Below, in pieces: positions 37,265 through 50,000 of a stretch of 64,000 nt of DNA. Under the pieces are notes generated by a model that saw only the letters and a list, made by a program, of their open reading frames with translations, had not been told where the DNA came from and made no database searches. The position numbers were made by a program, and so were the translations under genes. Numbering within the stretch: position 1 is the first letter of the stretch; every line of letters begins with the position of its first letter. The stretch comes from Caprella mutica (taxonomy: Eukaryota; Arthropoda; Malacostraca; Amphipoda; Caprellidae). The stretch spans positions 62,001 through 126,000 of the forward strand of contig CANNZV010001114.1 in the NCBI GenBank assembly GCA_947561585.1. Reading direction: 5' to 3'.

Positions 37265-38110
37265 CCTCTTATAATTCTGAGGAAATATGGGTAATACTTT
37301 CCTCTAAAATAACACAAATTAAAGAGAACATTCACCCACACTAAAACTTAACAATTTTATCACAATATTAGTCAAAGTTTGAAGAATACTTTATAGTAAA
37401 TTGTCTTTATAATAACATAATATATAAAGTACAATTATTCATCATATATTTTGATGTGTATATACAATCAATTACAATAATGACTTATAGTTTCACTTTT
37501 TTGCTTAATATGATGTCAAAAATAATTTATATTCGGACAGAGTTCATATATGCAAGATGATATATACTCAGATATTTAAAATTTATTTTCTTGCAACATT
37601 CCCACAATATTATTCTCATATCGTTAGTTAAATTGGACAATGTTACCCAGAGAAACAAAGATACCTGGGACCATTACTCTCATATAATAATGCAACTAAC
37701 AATTGTGTATATTGTAAAATTATTTAAAATATTATTATATTCTTCTAAATGCATTATATCAGATATAATGGAGGTATAATCCATATGTAAATTTACGGAT
37801 TTGTGTATCATGAATCAGTAATATATTTTACACATAAAACTAACAATATTGTGCAACACATAAACTGTTGAAAATAGAATAGATGTTAAAAAAACTAAGT
37901 ACGATTGATAAATCGTCAAAAATATCTTAAGAAAAAACACGTACATAAAATATTTTTGCCAATACACCTTGGAGTACTGATTATAGCTACTGATCACTTG
38001 GTCACATCTCTCTTTTCGATGGGGCACTGCGGTAAGTTCGTAAAACTTGGTATGAGTTAATTTTCAGAAGGATATTCTGGTCTAACTCATATTTATAATC
38101 TTATTCTAAA
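37265..38110. repeat. Inverted arm matching 32540-33330
   Basis: Read on the minus strand this segment repeats 32540-33330, including TGGGTGAATGTTCTCTTTAA and the core module. The two arms enclose 3.9 kb with the C-rich array, the 22 bp array and the T block. Confidence 0.75.
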
Positions 38111-38389
38111 TTAGATTAGTGAAAATATAATGAATTGAAAATTGAATGTTCATTTGAAATTAATATATTTTAGGTTTCAATAATTAAAATCAGAATGTAC
38201 TATTCCATTGGAGGATAATAACAATTTAACAAAAATAATTATGTATTTAATATTTCTGTTTAAAAGTGCAACTAATAATTTTAATCATTTAGTAACAATC
38301 TTAAGAGTTCCATTCAATATTGAATGTATAAATGAAATTGAAATATTTTAGGTTTTGATGATAAAATGTAACTTGTTTTATTCTATTTT

Positions 38390-38780
38390 AAGAGAACCTA
38401 CTTCTGAAGAAATTTTAGCCAAAATTGTTGGAACAAAAACTCGTAATCATAGCCAGTAAAACGTAGATTATCAGCTAGGTTCATTTTATGTTTGGACACC
38501 ATAGAGGCCAGAGCTTGGTGTTGGAGTACGCTGGGGAGAATATTTACTTGTGTATAGCTTGAAGTGTTCTATACTGTTAGATATTTTATTAATAGGTTTA
38601 TTTCATTTAGATCTTATTTCAGTAGGTAGGCTAGAAGTCAGAGTTGTTGTTGTATGAATTTGTGCAGTGCCTCTGTCTTCAGGTCCTGTAACCAGTGAAT
38701 CATCGGTTAGTATCTTGTAGACATTAGGATGTTTGGGGTTTAACTCATTGGCTTCTTGTTGCCTTCCTCTATCCTGGTGA
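38390..38780 (+). repeat. Direct repeat of 63310-63700
   Basis: Shares AACTCGTAATCATAGCCAGT, GGTCCTGTAACCAGTGAATC and TATCCTGGTGAAACTTTA with 63310-63700 in the same orientation. After it, this copy has about 220 extra bp before the MITE at 39002, which the other copy lacks. Confidence 0.8.
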
Positions 38781-39001
38781 AACTTTAGCTAGTGCTAAGC
38801 CAGTATATAAGACTTAGAAGAAGAAGACCTAGAAGTGTGAGCCTGGTAAGCAAACTAATTTCACGACGTTATCAATGACAATAATTTTAGCCACTGAGAG
38901 TATTTTAGATAATCAAGTCACAAAACAAATAAAAATACAACCAAACAAGATTATGCCTACTCTTTTCTTGCTGCCATTCTTTTAAAACTTCCTAATACGT
39001 A

Positions 39002-39502
39002 CACACAGAGAAAGGATTAGTTGAATCAAATCAAATTTTATTTGTTTTGACTCGTATGAATGGGTTATTTTTGACCCCTACCTACGTGGTGAGTTGCAGG
39101 TGCTATTTAAAAGAAGTTAAATGGACGTTGGTGAAAACAAAACAGTCGTTTTGACTCACTCCTAAACCTAAAAAAAATTAGCGCCAACTCTCATGGTAAG
39201 TTAATTTATACACCAGATACATTGAATTAACAGTCTTTGAGAGTTACTACAATACTCTCTGTCATAGTTGTTTCAACATACTTCAAAATTCTCAAAAAGT
39301 AAAGTTAAACTATCATAGTGAGTTGATTTAATCCATAAAAAGAATTGAATTAACTAATGTTTGATGACACCACGTCATAGTTGTTTTAACACACATGAAA
39401 TCATGAATAAAGTCCTATCAACTCACGTAATATATTGATTCAAAGCGTAAATTGATGACCCATGCAATATGACCACATGGGTTGTACTTTTTTCTTTCTG
39501 TG
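39002..39502. mobile_element. Tc1/mariner-like MITE, ~500 bp
   Basis: Starts CACACAGAGAAAGGATTAG and ends TTTCTTTCTGTG, with TA on both sides (39000-39001, 39503-39504). Related copies are the right half near 43170-43378 and a copy cut by the window end at 63702-64000. No coding capacity. Confidence 0.65.
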
Positions 39503-40339
39503 TATAACATAGTGTTGACGCGACGAGGGATGGTAACTGATTAATTTTATTCGATCATATCATCAAAAACAACAATTTTTATAAGATATCTGTCATTACT
39601 GTCTCATATAATAAACAATTTATTTGCATATTTCAAATTTAATGATGGTGTGACCATACGGTCACACTAGTAAAATTACGGTTAATTTAACTTAATCATA
39701 TTTTCCAATGTGATATAATATAAAAATGCGTATTCTCCTGATTTTCTTTATGAAAAATAAGTGCAAAAGAAACTGCTTATAATTCCTGATTAATTTATCA
39801 TAAAAACTAATATATTTACACCATATTTAGATATCAACAAACAAACGATATTGTTTAATTAGAAAACTATTAAGAATAGAGTAAATTTACGAAATTAAAT
39901 TTGTACTTTTGATAAACTGTCAAAATATGTACGGTAAAATTGTACTTCCTTAGTAACCTATCTGGTCAAAGAAAAATATACCAACAAACAATATTTGGTG
40001 ACGCATAACACTGTAGAAAATAGAGTATATTTTAGGAATAAATGATTACGATTATTAAATCGCCAAAAATATTTTAAGAAACTCTATTGCTCATTGAGAA
40101 ATAAATATCTTGATACAAAATGGACTACTGATTGAAACTACTGAACACATATTTACATCTCTCTTTTTGACGGGGCACTATAGTAAATAAATGGATGAGA
40201 TATGATTGAATATCGAATAAATTTACCTCAGTGTTTATGTTATTAACTATCATTTCAATATGAAAATAACTATGTAGTTTTACACAAACATCTAAAATAT
40301 TAGTTTCACAAGGGTATTGAATGATGTTAGTTACTTATT

Positions 40340-40590
40340 TTACTAATTTACTAATTTAGTTAAAATTTACTGATTGAGTTAAAATTTATTATTTTGTTAA
40401 AATTTACTAATTTAGTTAAAATTTACTAATTTAGTTAAATTCACTGATTGAGTTAAAATTTATTATTTTGTTTAAATTTACTAATTTAGTTAAAATTTAC
40501 TAATTTAGTTAAAATTTACTGATTGAGTTAAAATTTATTAATTTAGTTAAAATTTACTGATTGAGTTAAAATTTATTAATTTAGTAGAAG
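40340..40590. repeat. AT-rich 18-20 bp tandem repeat
   Basis: Repeated TTTAGTTAAAATTTACTAA and TGAGTTAAAATTTATTA words, about a dozen in all. Confidence 0.85.
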
Positions 40591-40726
40591 ATATGACTAA
40601 TTTCCTGTTCAAAATGAAATATAAATTAAAAAAATTAATTAAATTCATGAATTAATTATATCTTTATATCTGTGCAATACAATTTTCACTCGTACAGTAT
40701 TGTTACCAATAGTGAATTAGTGAATG

Positions 40727-41497
40727 AATTCACTCACTCACTCACTCACTCATTCACTCATTCACTCATTCATTCACTCATTCACTCATTCATTAAATCA
40801 CTCATTCATTCACTCATTCACTCACTCATTCATTCACTTATACACTCACTCATTCACTCACTCATTCACTCACTCATTAAATCACTCATTCATTCACTCA
40901 TTCACTCACTCATTCATTCACTTATTCACTCACTCATTCATTCACTTATTCACTCACTCATTCACTCACTCTTTCACTCACTCTTTCACTCACTCTTTCA
41001 CTCACTCTTTCACTCACTCATTCACTCACTCTTTCACTCACTCATTCACTCACTCATTCACTCACTCATTCACTCACTCATTCACTCACTCTTTCACTCA
41101 CTCATTCACTCACTCATTAAATCACTCATTCACTCATTCACTCACTCATTCATTCACTTATTCACTCACTCATTCATTCACTTATTCATTCACTTATTCA
41201 CTCACTCTTTCACTCACTCTTTCACTCACTCTTTCACTCACTCTTTCACTCACTCATTCACTCACTCTTTCACTCACTCATTCACTCACTCATTCACTCA
41301 CTCATTCACTCACTCATTCACTCACTCATTCACTCACTCTTTCACTCACTCATTCACTCACTCTTTCACTCACTCATTCACTCACTCTTTCACTCACTCT
41401 TTCACTCACTCTTTCACTCACTCATTCACTCACTCATTCACTCACTCATTCACTCACTTACTCACTCACTCATTCACTCACTCATTCATTCAATATA
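40727..41497. repeat. TCAC/ATTC simple repeat array
   Basis: About 770 bp of CACTCACTCATTCACT-type words with TTTCACT variants. All plus frames stay open over long distances (HSLTHSFTHS-like), which is a property of the repeat, not evidence of a protein. Confidence 0.95.
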
Positions 41498-41518
41498 GAG
41501 GCAGGTAGTATCAAGAGT

Positions 41519-42724
41519 AGGACTCCATTCGGTATTCCATTCGGTAAATAGTCCTGGGACTATTTGCCGAATGGAACCGATAGAAGTTATTTTTAGCCGA
41601 ATAGAGGCAGGTAGGACCAAAGGTAGGACTCCATTCGGTTCCATTCGGTAAATAGTCCTGGGGCTATTTGCCGAATGGAACCGATAGAAGTTATTTTTAG
41701 CCGAATAGAGGCGGGTAGGACTCCATTGGGTAAATTGCGGGTAAAATTAAACAATTGCTAATATGTGTTTTAATGTAACCAGCTTATTTAAATGTAACCA
41801 GCATATTTTTATTATGTAATATTTCATTAGGATTAGGTCAACTCTACAATTAATTAATGATATTCTTCATTAACCGAAGGGTATCATACGGTACTATTTG
41901 GTGCCATTCGGTATACCATTCGGTTCCATTAGGTGCCATTCGGTACCATTTGTTTCCATTCGGTATGCCATTCGGTTCCATTCGGTATGCCATTCGGTTC
42001 CATTCGGTATGCCATTCGGTATGCCATTCGGTTCCATTCGGTATGCCATTCGGTTCCATTCGGTATGCCATTCGGTATGCCATTTGGTTCCATTCGGTAT
42101 CCCATTCGGTATGCCATTCGGTATGCCATTCGGTTCCATTTGGTTCCATTCGGTATGCCATTCGGTATACCATTCGGTATGCTATTCGGTATGCCATTCG
42201 GTATGCTATTCGGTTCCATTTGGTTCAATTTGGTTCCATTCGGTATGCCATTCGGTTCCATTCGGTATGCCATTCGGTTCCATTCGGTATGCCATTCGTT
42301 ATGCCATTCGTTATGGCATTCGGTATGCCATTCAGTATGCCATTCGGTATGCCATTCGGTTCCATTTGGTTCCATTCGGTATGCCATTCGGTATGCCATT
42401 CGGTTCCATTCGCTATGCCATTCGGTATGCCATTCAGTATGCCATTCGGTTCCATTTGGTTCCATTCGGTATGCCATTTGGTTCCATTCGCTATGCCATT
42501 CGGTATGCCATTCAGTATGCCATTCGTTATGCCATTCGTTATGGCTTTCGGTATGCCATTCAGTATGCCATTCGGTATGCCATTCGGTTCCATTTGGTTC
42601 CATTCGGTATGCCATTCGGTATGCCATTCAGTATGCCATTCGTTATGCCATTCGTTATGGCATTCGGTATGCCATTCAGTATGCCATTCAGTATTCCATT
42701 TGGTTCCATTCGGTAAATAGTCCT
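41519..42724. repeat. CATTCGG array between matching ends
   Basis: First comes a ~105 bp unit repeated about twice (41519-41740) that includes AATAGTCCTGGGACTATTTG, itself a palindrome. After about 140 bp of unique DNA, 41880-42720 consists of alternating CATTCGGTATGC (12 bp) and CATTCGGTTC (10 bp). Both sides close with CCATTCGGTAAATAGTCCT. Very long frames occur on both strands, again a repeat artefact. Confidence 0.9.
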
Positions 42725-45700
42725 ATCGTCAAAATTATAAACATTGAAATCTGATATTTATATGTTCCAACTAAATTAAAAACACTGATTTATTATCACT
42801 TTATATCTGTTCAATGCAATGTTCGTTTGTACAGTATTGTAACCAAAATAATTATGTATTTTTGCCGTTAGTGAAGAATGCATATATGTACGTAAAACCC
42901 AAAACCAAAACTGAATTTGAATAATTTTATTCGGATGAAATGTTATCAAAATTCTTTAATTTAAATTTAATTTTATTAACTGTATAATTTTATAAATGTT
43001 ATACATTTATTATTTTCAGAAATAGAAAAATATATTGAAAAAGTATATTTGCGTTTCAAAATACCTAAGTGTCCCATCTATTAAGAGTGACGTGAAGTGA
43101 TCAGTAGTTTGAAATAGGTCTCGGTACCCTGCATTGGAAATAACATTTTTTATTAAGACAAAATTATATATTTTGTCTCATATTAAGTTGATTCAATCGT
43201 TAAGATGAATTGAATTAACTAATGTTTGATGACACACCACTTCATAGTTGTTTCAATAACACTTGAAAACATGAATAAAGTCCAACCAACTCACGTAATA
43301 AATTGATAGAACACATTATTGATGACCCATTAGATATGATGACCACATGGATTGTACTTATTTCTCTCTGTGTACGATTGTGAAATCGTCAAAAATATTT
43401 GATTTAGAAAAAAATAATATTAATAATGAGTTGTTTCACTACAGACATTTTAGACTACTTATTCAAACTACTGATCACTAGGTCACATCTCCCTCTCTTT
43501 TCAATGGGGCACTGCGGTAGATTCGTAAAACTGATATGAGTTAATTTTCCGTTGCTTTAGTTCAGCATACAGAAAACTTCAATTATAGTTATTGCTTAAA
43601 TAATCCTAATCTACTTTAATTCACTAAACATCAAAGAACAGGAAATGTATATGTAGAACTACAATTTGTATATCCAATGTTCGTTAAATACATTGATAAT
43701 GGAAAAACTATTCAAGTTATTTGATCTTGAAATACTGATTCGGTTGCAGATTTATTTGAATACTATGAAATTAGGATGAAAATGTGGATTATGATAATAA
43801 TTTATTATTATTAATTTTACAGAATATTGTTCGTAAATAGTTGTAGCTATCATATTGCACAGATTATATATCTAAGATTAGATGGTATATCATTAATTAG
43901 TAAACACACCTCCAAATAGTCAAGAGATTTTCACCCTATCAACTACAAGTTATAGTTCGGTTTATAAACTGAAGTAACTCATGTTGAGAAAAATGTAAAT
44001 TGAAAAATGCATTAAATTTTTATTATATTAATTATATATAACTTCGAGAAAAACTGACAGCTGCAAAACTTATCAGAGCTGTAACACGAATTAATCAAAA
44101 TAAATAATTCTCTGTACTAATATCACATCTGAAATTAGGAATATTGTAAATCATTTTACATATTATCCTCGATTAAGTTACTTGTTTTTCTATCTTAAAC
44201 TAATGGTACATTTTATACAGTGACAACACACAACATTATGCAATATTACACTATACAGAAAAAACTAAGTACGATTGAGATCGTCAAAAATATTATAGTT
44301 TAATAATAACATATTGACACGATACTTGAGTCTCACTTAAACACTGCAGTACTGATTCAAACTACTGATCACTTGGTCACATCTCTCTTTTTGATGGGGC
44401 ACTGCGGTAAGTTCAAATGACTGATTAATTTTAAATAGGCTTCATTTCAGTATACAGTTACTTCAAGTAAAGCTGTTATTTATAATCTCATTAAACTTTA
44501 GTTAAGTTAAAATATAATGAATTGTATATTAATTTATATTAATAACAATGTTTATATCTTATGTAGTAGAAAACATTGATACAAAATGAAAATTAGATGT
44601 TTGAAAATTTTAATATTCATTAAGTTGCAGATTGATTTGAATGTTAGATAATTTGGTACAAAAGTAGATTTTAATGTTGATAGAATTTAAATATTTCATT
44701 AGATTTTATTTTATTGATAAGTGATATATTTATAATTGCTATTGAATGAAAGAAATTTTCACTAATCAAAATATTTAAAAAGTAGCTATTTAACATTGCT
44801 TACTCATTAATAAAGGATCATTTAAATATTTTGATCCTCTTCACGCTTGTATCTTTGCATATATATTATAATTACGTATTTAACCCATAAAATAAAAAAA
44901 AATATTATTGACTACTGAAGATGTACTAACTTTTTAATATATAAAAAATTAAAGTACTGCCAATTGCCTTTGTTCATGGAATATAAATTTAATTGAAAAT
45001 ATATATTATTACTTCTAGGATTCTGATATAATTATTAACTTAAAAATAGGAGTGTCTTCATGTAAAGTTTCTACAGGTTTTTCTTCACATTCTGTTTCAG
45101 TGTATTTTTACCTATAAATATTAATCAGTATAAGTAACAAAATAAAGTATAGGTTTAATATTACTCACAGTAAAAGGTGAGATTTATACTTCAATATAAT
45201 ATTATATTAATACGATTAAAAATCTATTTCATTTTAGAATTTATTGAACTTCTAAAGAAATAATTTATTAACAATATATAATTAAAATTGTGAATATATG
45301 TTGCCGATGTTCCTATAAGAAGGTGTACGAAATTATAAGGGATTTTTTATCGCTTCAAAATACCTACAAATACAATAACTATTCTAAACCCAGTCATTCA
45401 TAAAAATTACTTTCCTTATTTTTGATATTTAAAATAAGTAAAATTGATTATATTTATAAATAACAATCTAGTTTTCTAATGATGTGAAATGATCAAAGCA
45501 TTTCTGAATTAAGAAAAATTTGATCTGATTTTTTCATGTTCCATTTAATTAAATACCATAAATTATCCTCACTTTATATCTGTTCAATGCAATGTTCACT
45601 CGTACAGTATGGTTGCCACTATAAGTTTGTCTTTTTAAATATTGAATTTTAAAATAGCTAAGTGCCTCATCTAATCAGAGTGATATTAAGTGATCAGTAG

Positions 45701-45857
45701 TTTGAAGTACGTCTCGATACTCAGCATTGAAAATTATGTTGGCACCGCCAATGCTTCTCGCATATATTTATTTTTGTCGATTTAAATATCGAACACACAC
45801 CATTACATTGAAATACCAAATAGTCAAAGAGATATTAGTAATGCTAACTCTTCATTT

Positions 45858-45978
45858 CCCTCACTCAGTGAGTGCACTTCTCTCACTCAGTGAGTGCACT
45901 TCTCTCACTCAGTGAGTGCACTTCTCTCACTCAGTTAGTGCACTTCTCTCACTCAGTGAGTGCACTTCTCTCACTCAA
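45858..45978. repeat. 22 bp palindromic array, 5-6 units
   Basis: Same unit as at 33888-35122, short version, placed between a plus-oriented core module (45655) and a T block (45990). Confidence 0.95.
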
Positions 45979-45989
45979 TAATGTGCATC

Positions 45990-46618
45990 GTTTAGATTAT
46001 TTCCAATCTTTCTGGGGCTGACAAACGGTCCATTGTTCAGCACCTGATAGAGTGGGCCCATTAGTCCCCATGGGGATAGCCCCGCACTTCTGGAGTAATG
46101 TGGGGAAAATGAATCCATTTTCCCCATTGAAACAGACTCAGGGGGTAAATACGTTAACAGCTGCTACATTAAAATAGGACATTTCAACATAGCAAACTGT
46201 GATGTAAATAATCTTTGTCAAATCAGTTCTTCTAACTACAAAACACAGAGAATAGAAATAGACATTTCGATGATAGATTAAATTGCAGATATTTCTCTAA
46301 GCAGTTGAACGGAAATATTTGCGATTTTTCATCTCTTAAAAATACTTAGTACAACTAATGTTAAACCAATACAATTCATACAACACAATAAACTATTTAA
46401 TTTAATAATAATTACAGAGGAGCCTCTTGTAGTTTATTGGAACAATTCTGTTTCATAAGTAGCATGTTCCACTACATTTTAAAAGAACTAACTTCTACTT
46501 TTGAAATTTGGCCAAAATTGTTGGAACAAAAACTCGTAATCATAGCCAGTAAAACGTAGATTATCAGCTAGGTTCATTTTATGTTTGGACACCATAGAGG
46601 ACAGAGCTTGGTGTTGGA
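45990..46618 (+). repeat. Conserved 'T' block, cut by transposon sequence
   Basis: Close match to 35125-35750. It stops within the word TTGGTGTTGGAGT, where Tc1-type sequence begins. Confidence 0.8.
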
Positions 46619-47050
46619 GTCCAAAACGGTGAATTTTGGAGGAGGTAGTGTGATGGTCATTTTTTCTGCTGGTCCTGGTCCCATTGTTTGTCTACGAGGA
46701 AGAGTTATTGCAGAACTATAAAACAGCTCTTTCGTCATCATACTCTCCCCTATCAACAAGCAGCTGACCCTCAACCACAGAGTTTCAAGCAGGACAACGT
46801 ACCCTACTACTCAGATAAAAAAGTTACGACTCTATTAGAAGAAGAAGAAATTGCTCTAATGAGCTGGCTTTCACAGAGTCCTGACCTCAATCGAATTGAG
46901 ATTGTTTGGATAATATTTGGAGACTGTACTCAACGAAGAAACACAAGAAATGTATTTCTCGAGGATGAATAGAAGATGGATAACTTCTTCATATTGTGCC
47001 AAATTCGTAGAATCTTATGGTAGAAGATGTATTGAAGTGATATAGTAAAG
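46618..47050 (+). pseudogene. Tc1-like transposase C-terminal remnant
   Basis: The plus strand, with frameshifts and stops, reads GGGSVMVIFSAGPGP and then (near 46870) LSQSPDLNRIEIVW. These are the conserved GGGSVMVWG and PDLNPIE blocks of Tc1 transposases, the latter holding the third catalytic residue. Between them the frame is broken several times. Inverted ends were not found; the left edge is fixed by comparison with intact T blocks, the right edge is approximate. Confidence 0.65.
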
Positions 47051-50000
47051 AATTATTCACAAATTATTAAGTTAATTGCCAATATCCGCGAATATTTCAA
47101 AGTTTATGATGGCTACCCTTAAAACTATTCCTAGAATATTGTCCAAACGCTTTGAAATTTCATACGAATACATATCAGCTCTATATGAAAATACATGCAA
47201 AATTTCAATAATGTGTATTCTGTACTATTTATGAAATTAAAGATTTAGATAACTTGTTTTGCCTACCTTTATATTTCGTCCGCTACTGTATGATTCACAA
47301 TTCCATTCATTCAAGAAAGAATATTAAAAAAAGTATATAAATATTATTCCTGATTTGTTAATCATAAATTATCAACATAATGAAAAAAATAAACCAAAAT
47401 CAACTAACAAACAATGTTGTGTAATTCGTAAGTTATAGAAAATAGAGCAGAGTAAATTTTTATAAAAAAATATAAAGATTGATAAAATCGTCATAAAATA
47501 TTTGAAACCTTAAAAAATTGGCTAAGAATAGTTCATTTATGAACCATTGGAGTAGTGATTCAAACTACTGATCACTTGGTCACATCTCTCTTTTTGATGG
47601 GACACTGCGGTAAACCTATGAAACTGTTATAATGAAATTATCAATATTCTTAGTTTAGTGTAAAGAGTAAACTTCAGTTCCAGTTGTAAATTATAATACT
47701 AGGAAGGTTTCAGACTTTCAGCCATTTAAATAGTCGTAATTGCTTTAACTTAAATTTGTTTAAACTGAGAAAATTTCTGTAGTACCTTTATCCCTATGGT
47801 CAATAAATTGAAATTATTATATGAATTTATTCAAAGTGATTTTTGTTCCTCATATTCTGGATTAGTTTTCTTACACGTTATAACAATTTTGTTATAGCAT
47901 TTGCTAGGAAATTATGATACGTCCATATGACAAAGTCTGCATATGTTTTTATTGTATAATATGGATAAAAATATTCTTCAATAACTAATTTTCTATACAT
48001 CCTAAGATTTTTATCATAAATATATCTTAACGATTTATCTTATTTCATAGATGATAGAAAATTGACAATATAGTAATAAACACTTCGGTTTTTTTTTTGC
48101 AGTGCAAATCGGTTCAATGACATTTCCAAGCGTATACCATTATTGCCATTATATATAGATACGATTTTCAATTAATTATCAGCGCATATTTGTATATATA
48201 ATAAATGTAAGAATCACTGAGCAAAATTAATCTCATTATCTCTAATTGATCAGAATTTATATCATCAAGTTTTACGGAAGTAACTATTAGACATATAAAT
48301 GTTATATATTTATTACATTACCGTTAATTAGGTACAAGATTGTATTGACTAAGAAGAAAATTTCTTATAGGCTGTCTTAAAAATTCTGAGTGATGGATAC
48401 TATTTATTATCAATAGGGAGGTTGCAGCATTATTAGGGGTAAGCAAAATTATATAATGTCTTCTAAAAATAGTAGTACATTTAAACTCTTTGTGCTGATG
48501 ATTAATGGAAGCCATTTCCATTCGAAAGATTGAAACTAAAAGAAAAGTTAATTAATTGAATTAATCAATTATTAATAATTGTATATTATTGTATAATATA
48601 ATTATTTATCATATATTTTGAAATATTATATAATCATTTACAACAGTATTTTTTAAATGACCTAAAATGATTAAAATTCAAGCAAAGTCCATGCAAAAGG
48701 ATAAACTACTCAGATTTCTATAATTTATTACAAAGAATTACAATATTTCATGTTACATCCCCGCAATATTATTCAAAATTAGTTATTATAATGGGACAAA
48801 GTTAATTTAATCGGTACAACAAATAACTGGTAAACTTATCAGATCAGTAACCAAACTTAATCAAAATAAATAAATTCTCTGAATATTATGTATATTGTGA
48901 AATTATTTCACATATTATCCTCAATAAAATTAGTTGTTGGTGTAACTTAAAATAATAATATATTTTGTACAGATAAATATATATCATCCGACGCAATGTT
49001 TTGCTTTTACAGACACTTTAGAAAAAGTAAATGCGATTGAAAAATCGTCAAAAATAATTCAAATAGAAAATCGAAGACGTACATCTCAGCCATTAATACA
49101 CTTTGGAGTACTGACTCAAGCTACTGATCACTAAGTCACATCTCTCTTTTTGATGGGGCACTGCGGTAAATTCGTATATGCGATATATGTAAATTTCCCA
49201 TTGTTTTAATTCAGCATACAGTAAGTTTCAATTATAGATGTTATTAATAAAATATTATCTTACTTTAAATTACTAAAAATGTAAAAAACAGGAAATGCAT
49301 ATGTATGAGCAACAATGTGTATATCAAATGTTGTAAGTAGGAAAATGAAAAATAAAAATTGGGATGATCTGGTGTTTAAAAATTGACTCGGTTCATTTGA
49401 ATGCTATATAATTATTGATGAAAATGTGGATTTTGATAGTAATTTAATTTTTATATTATTTACTGAATGATGAACCTAAATAGTTAGGAATGAATAAATT
49501 AACATCATAATCACAATATTTTGGAGACAAGATCGATCCTCATTTAAAATTAGATAAATGTTTATGAATTAATATTGAAATATTTTAATTTTCATCAAGC
49601 TAATGGGATGCTGAATAAGACAGGAAAATATTAATAGAATTCATTAATTTTAATATTTTGATTGAATATTAATCAGTTAATCATGAATAAAATTTAAATT
49701 TTAACAAGAAATAATGTTTCTTGCAGTTTTCTCATATTATTGTTCCATTATTAGTTGTTAATTTCGTACAACGTTAATTCGGAAAAAAGTAATCCAACTA
49801 AAGCCAATTGACAAAAACTCTGAAATAATATTAATTACAACTGAAAATTTCACATACGATAAGATTATTTCTTACAGAATTACATTTTTCTAAATACATA
49901 ATATTACACATCAGATGCCATAAATGTATTATTCCTCAAAATAAGTATTGATTCATTCATTATAAATTAGTAAAATATGTTGCACAATAAAAATAAATTA

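Noticed and set aside
40672..41551. Two overlapping frames of about 275 codons (HSLTHSFTHS-type)
   Set aside because: They are translations of a four-base-based simple repeat and open in every plus frame; no start context, composition or family supports a protein.
41850..42754. Frames up to 287 codons on both strands with MPFGMPFG- or [12 protein letters not shown] sequence
   Set aside because: Produced by a 10/12 bp satellite lacking stop words in several phases on both strands; not genes.
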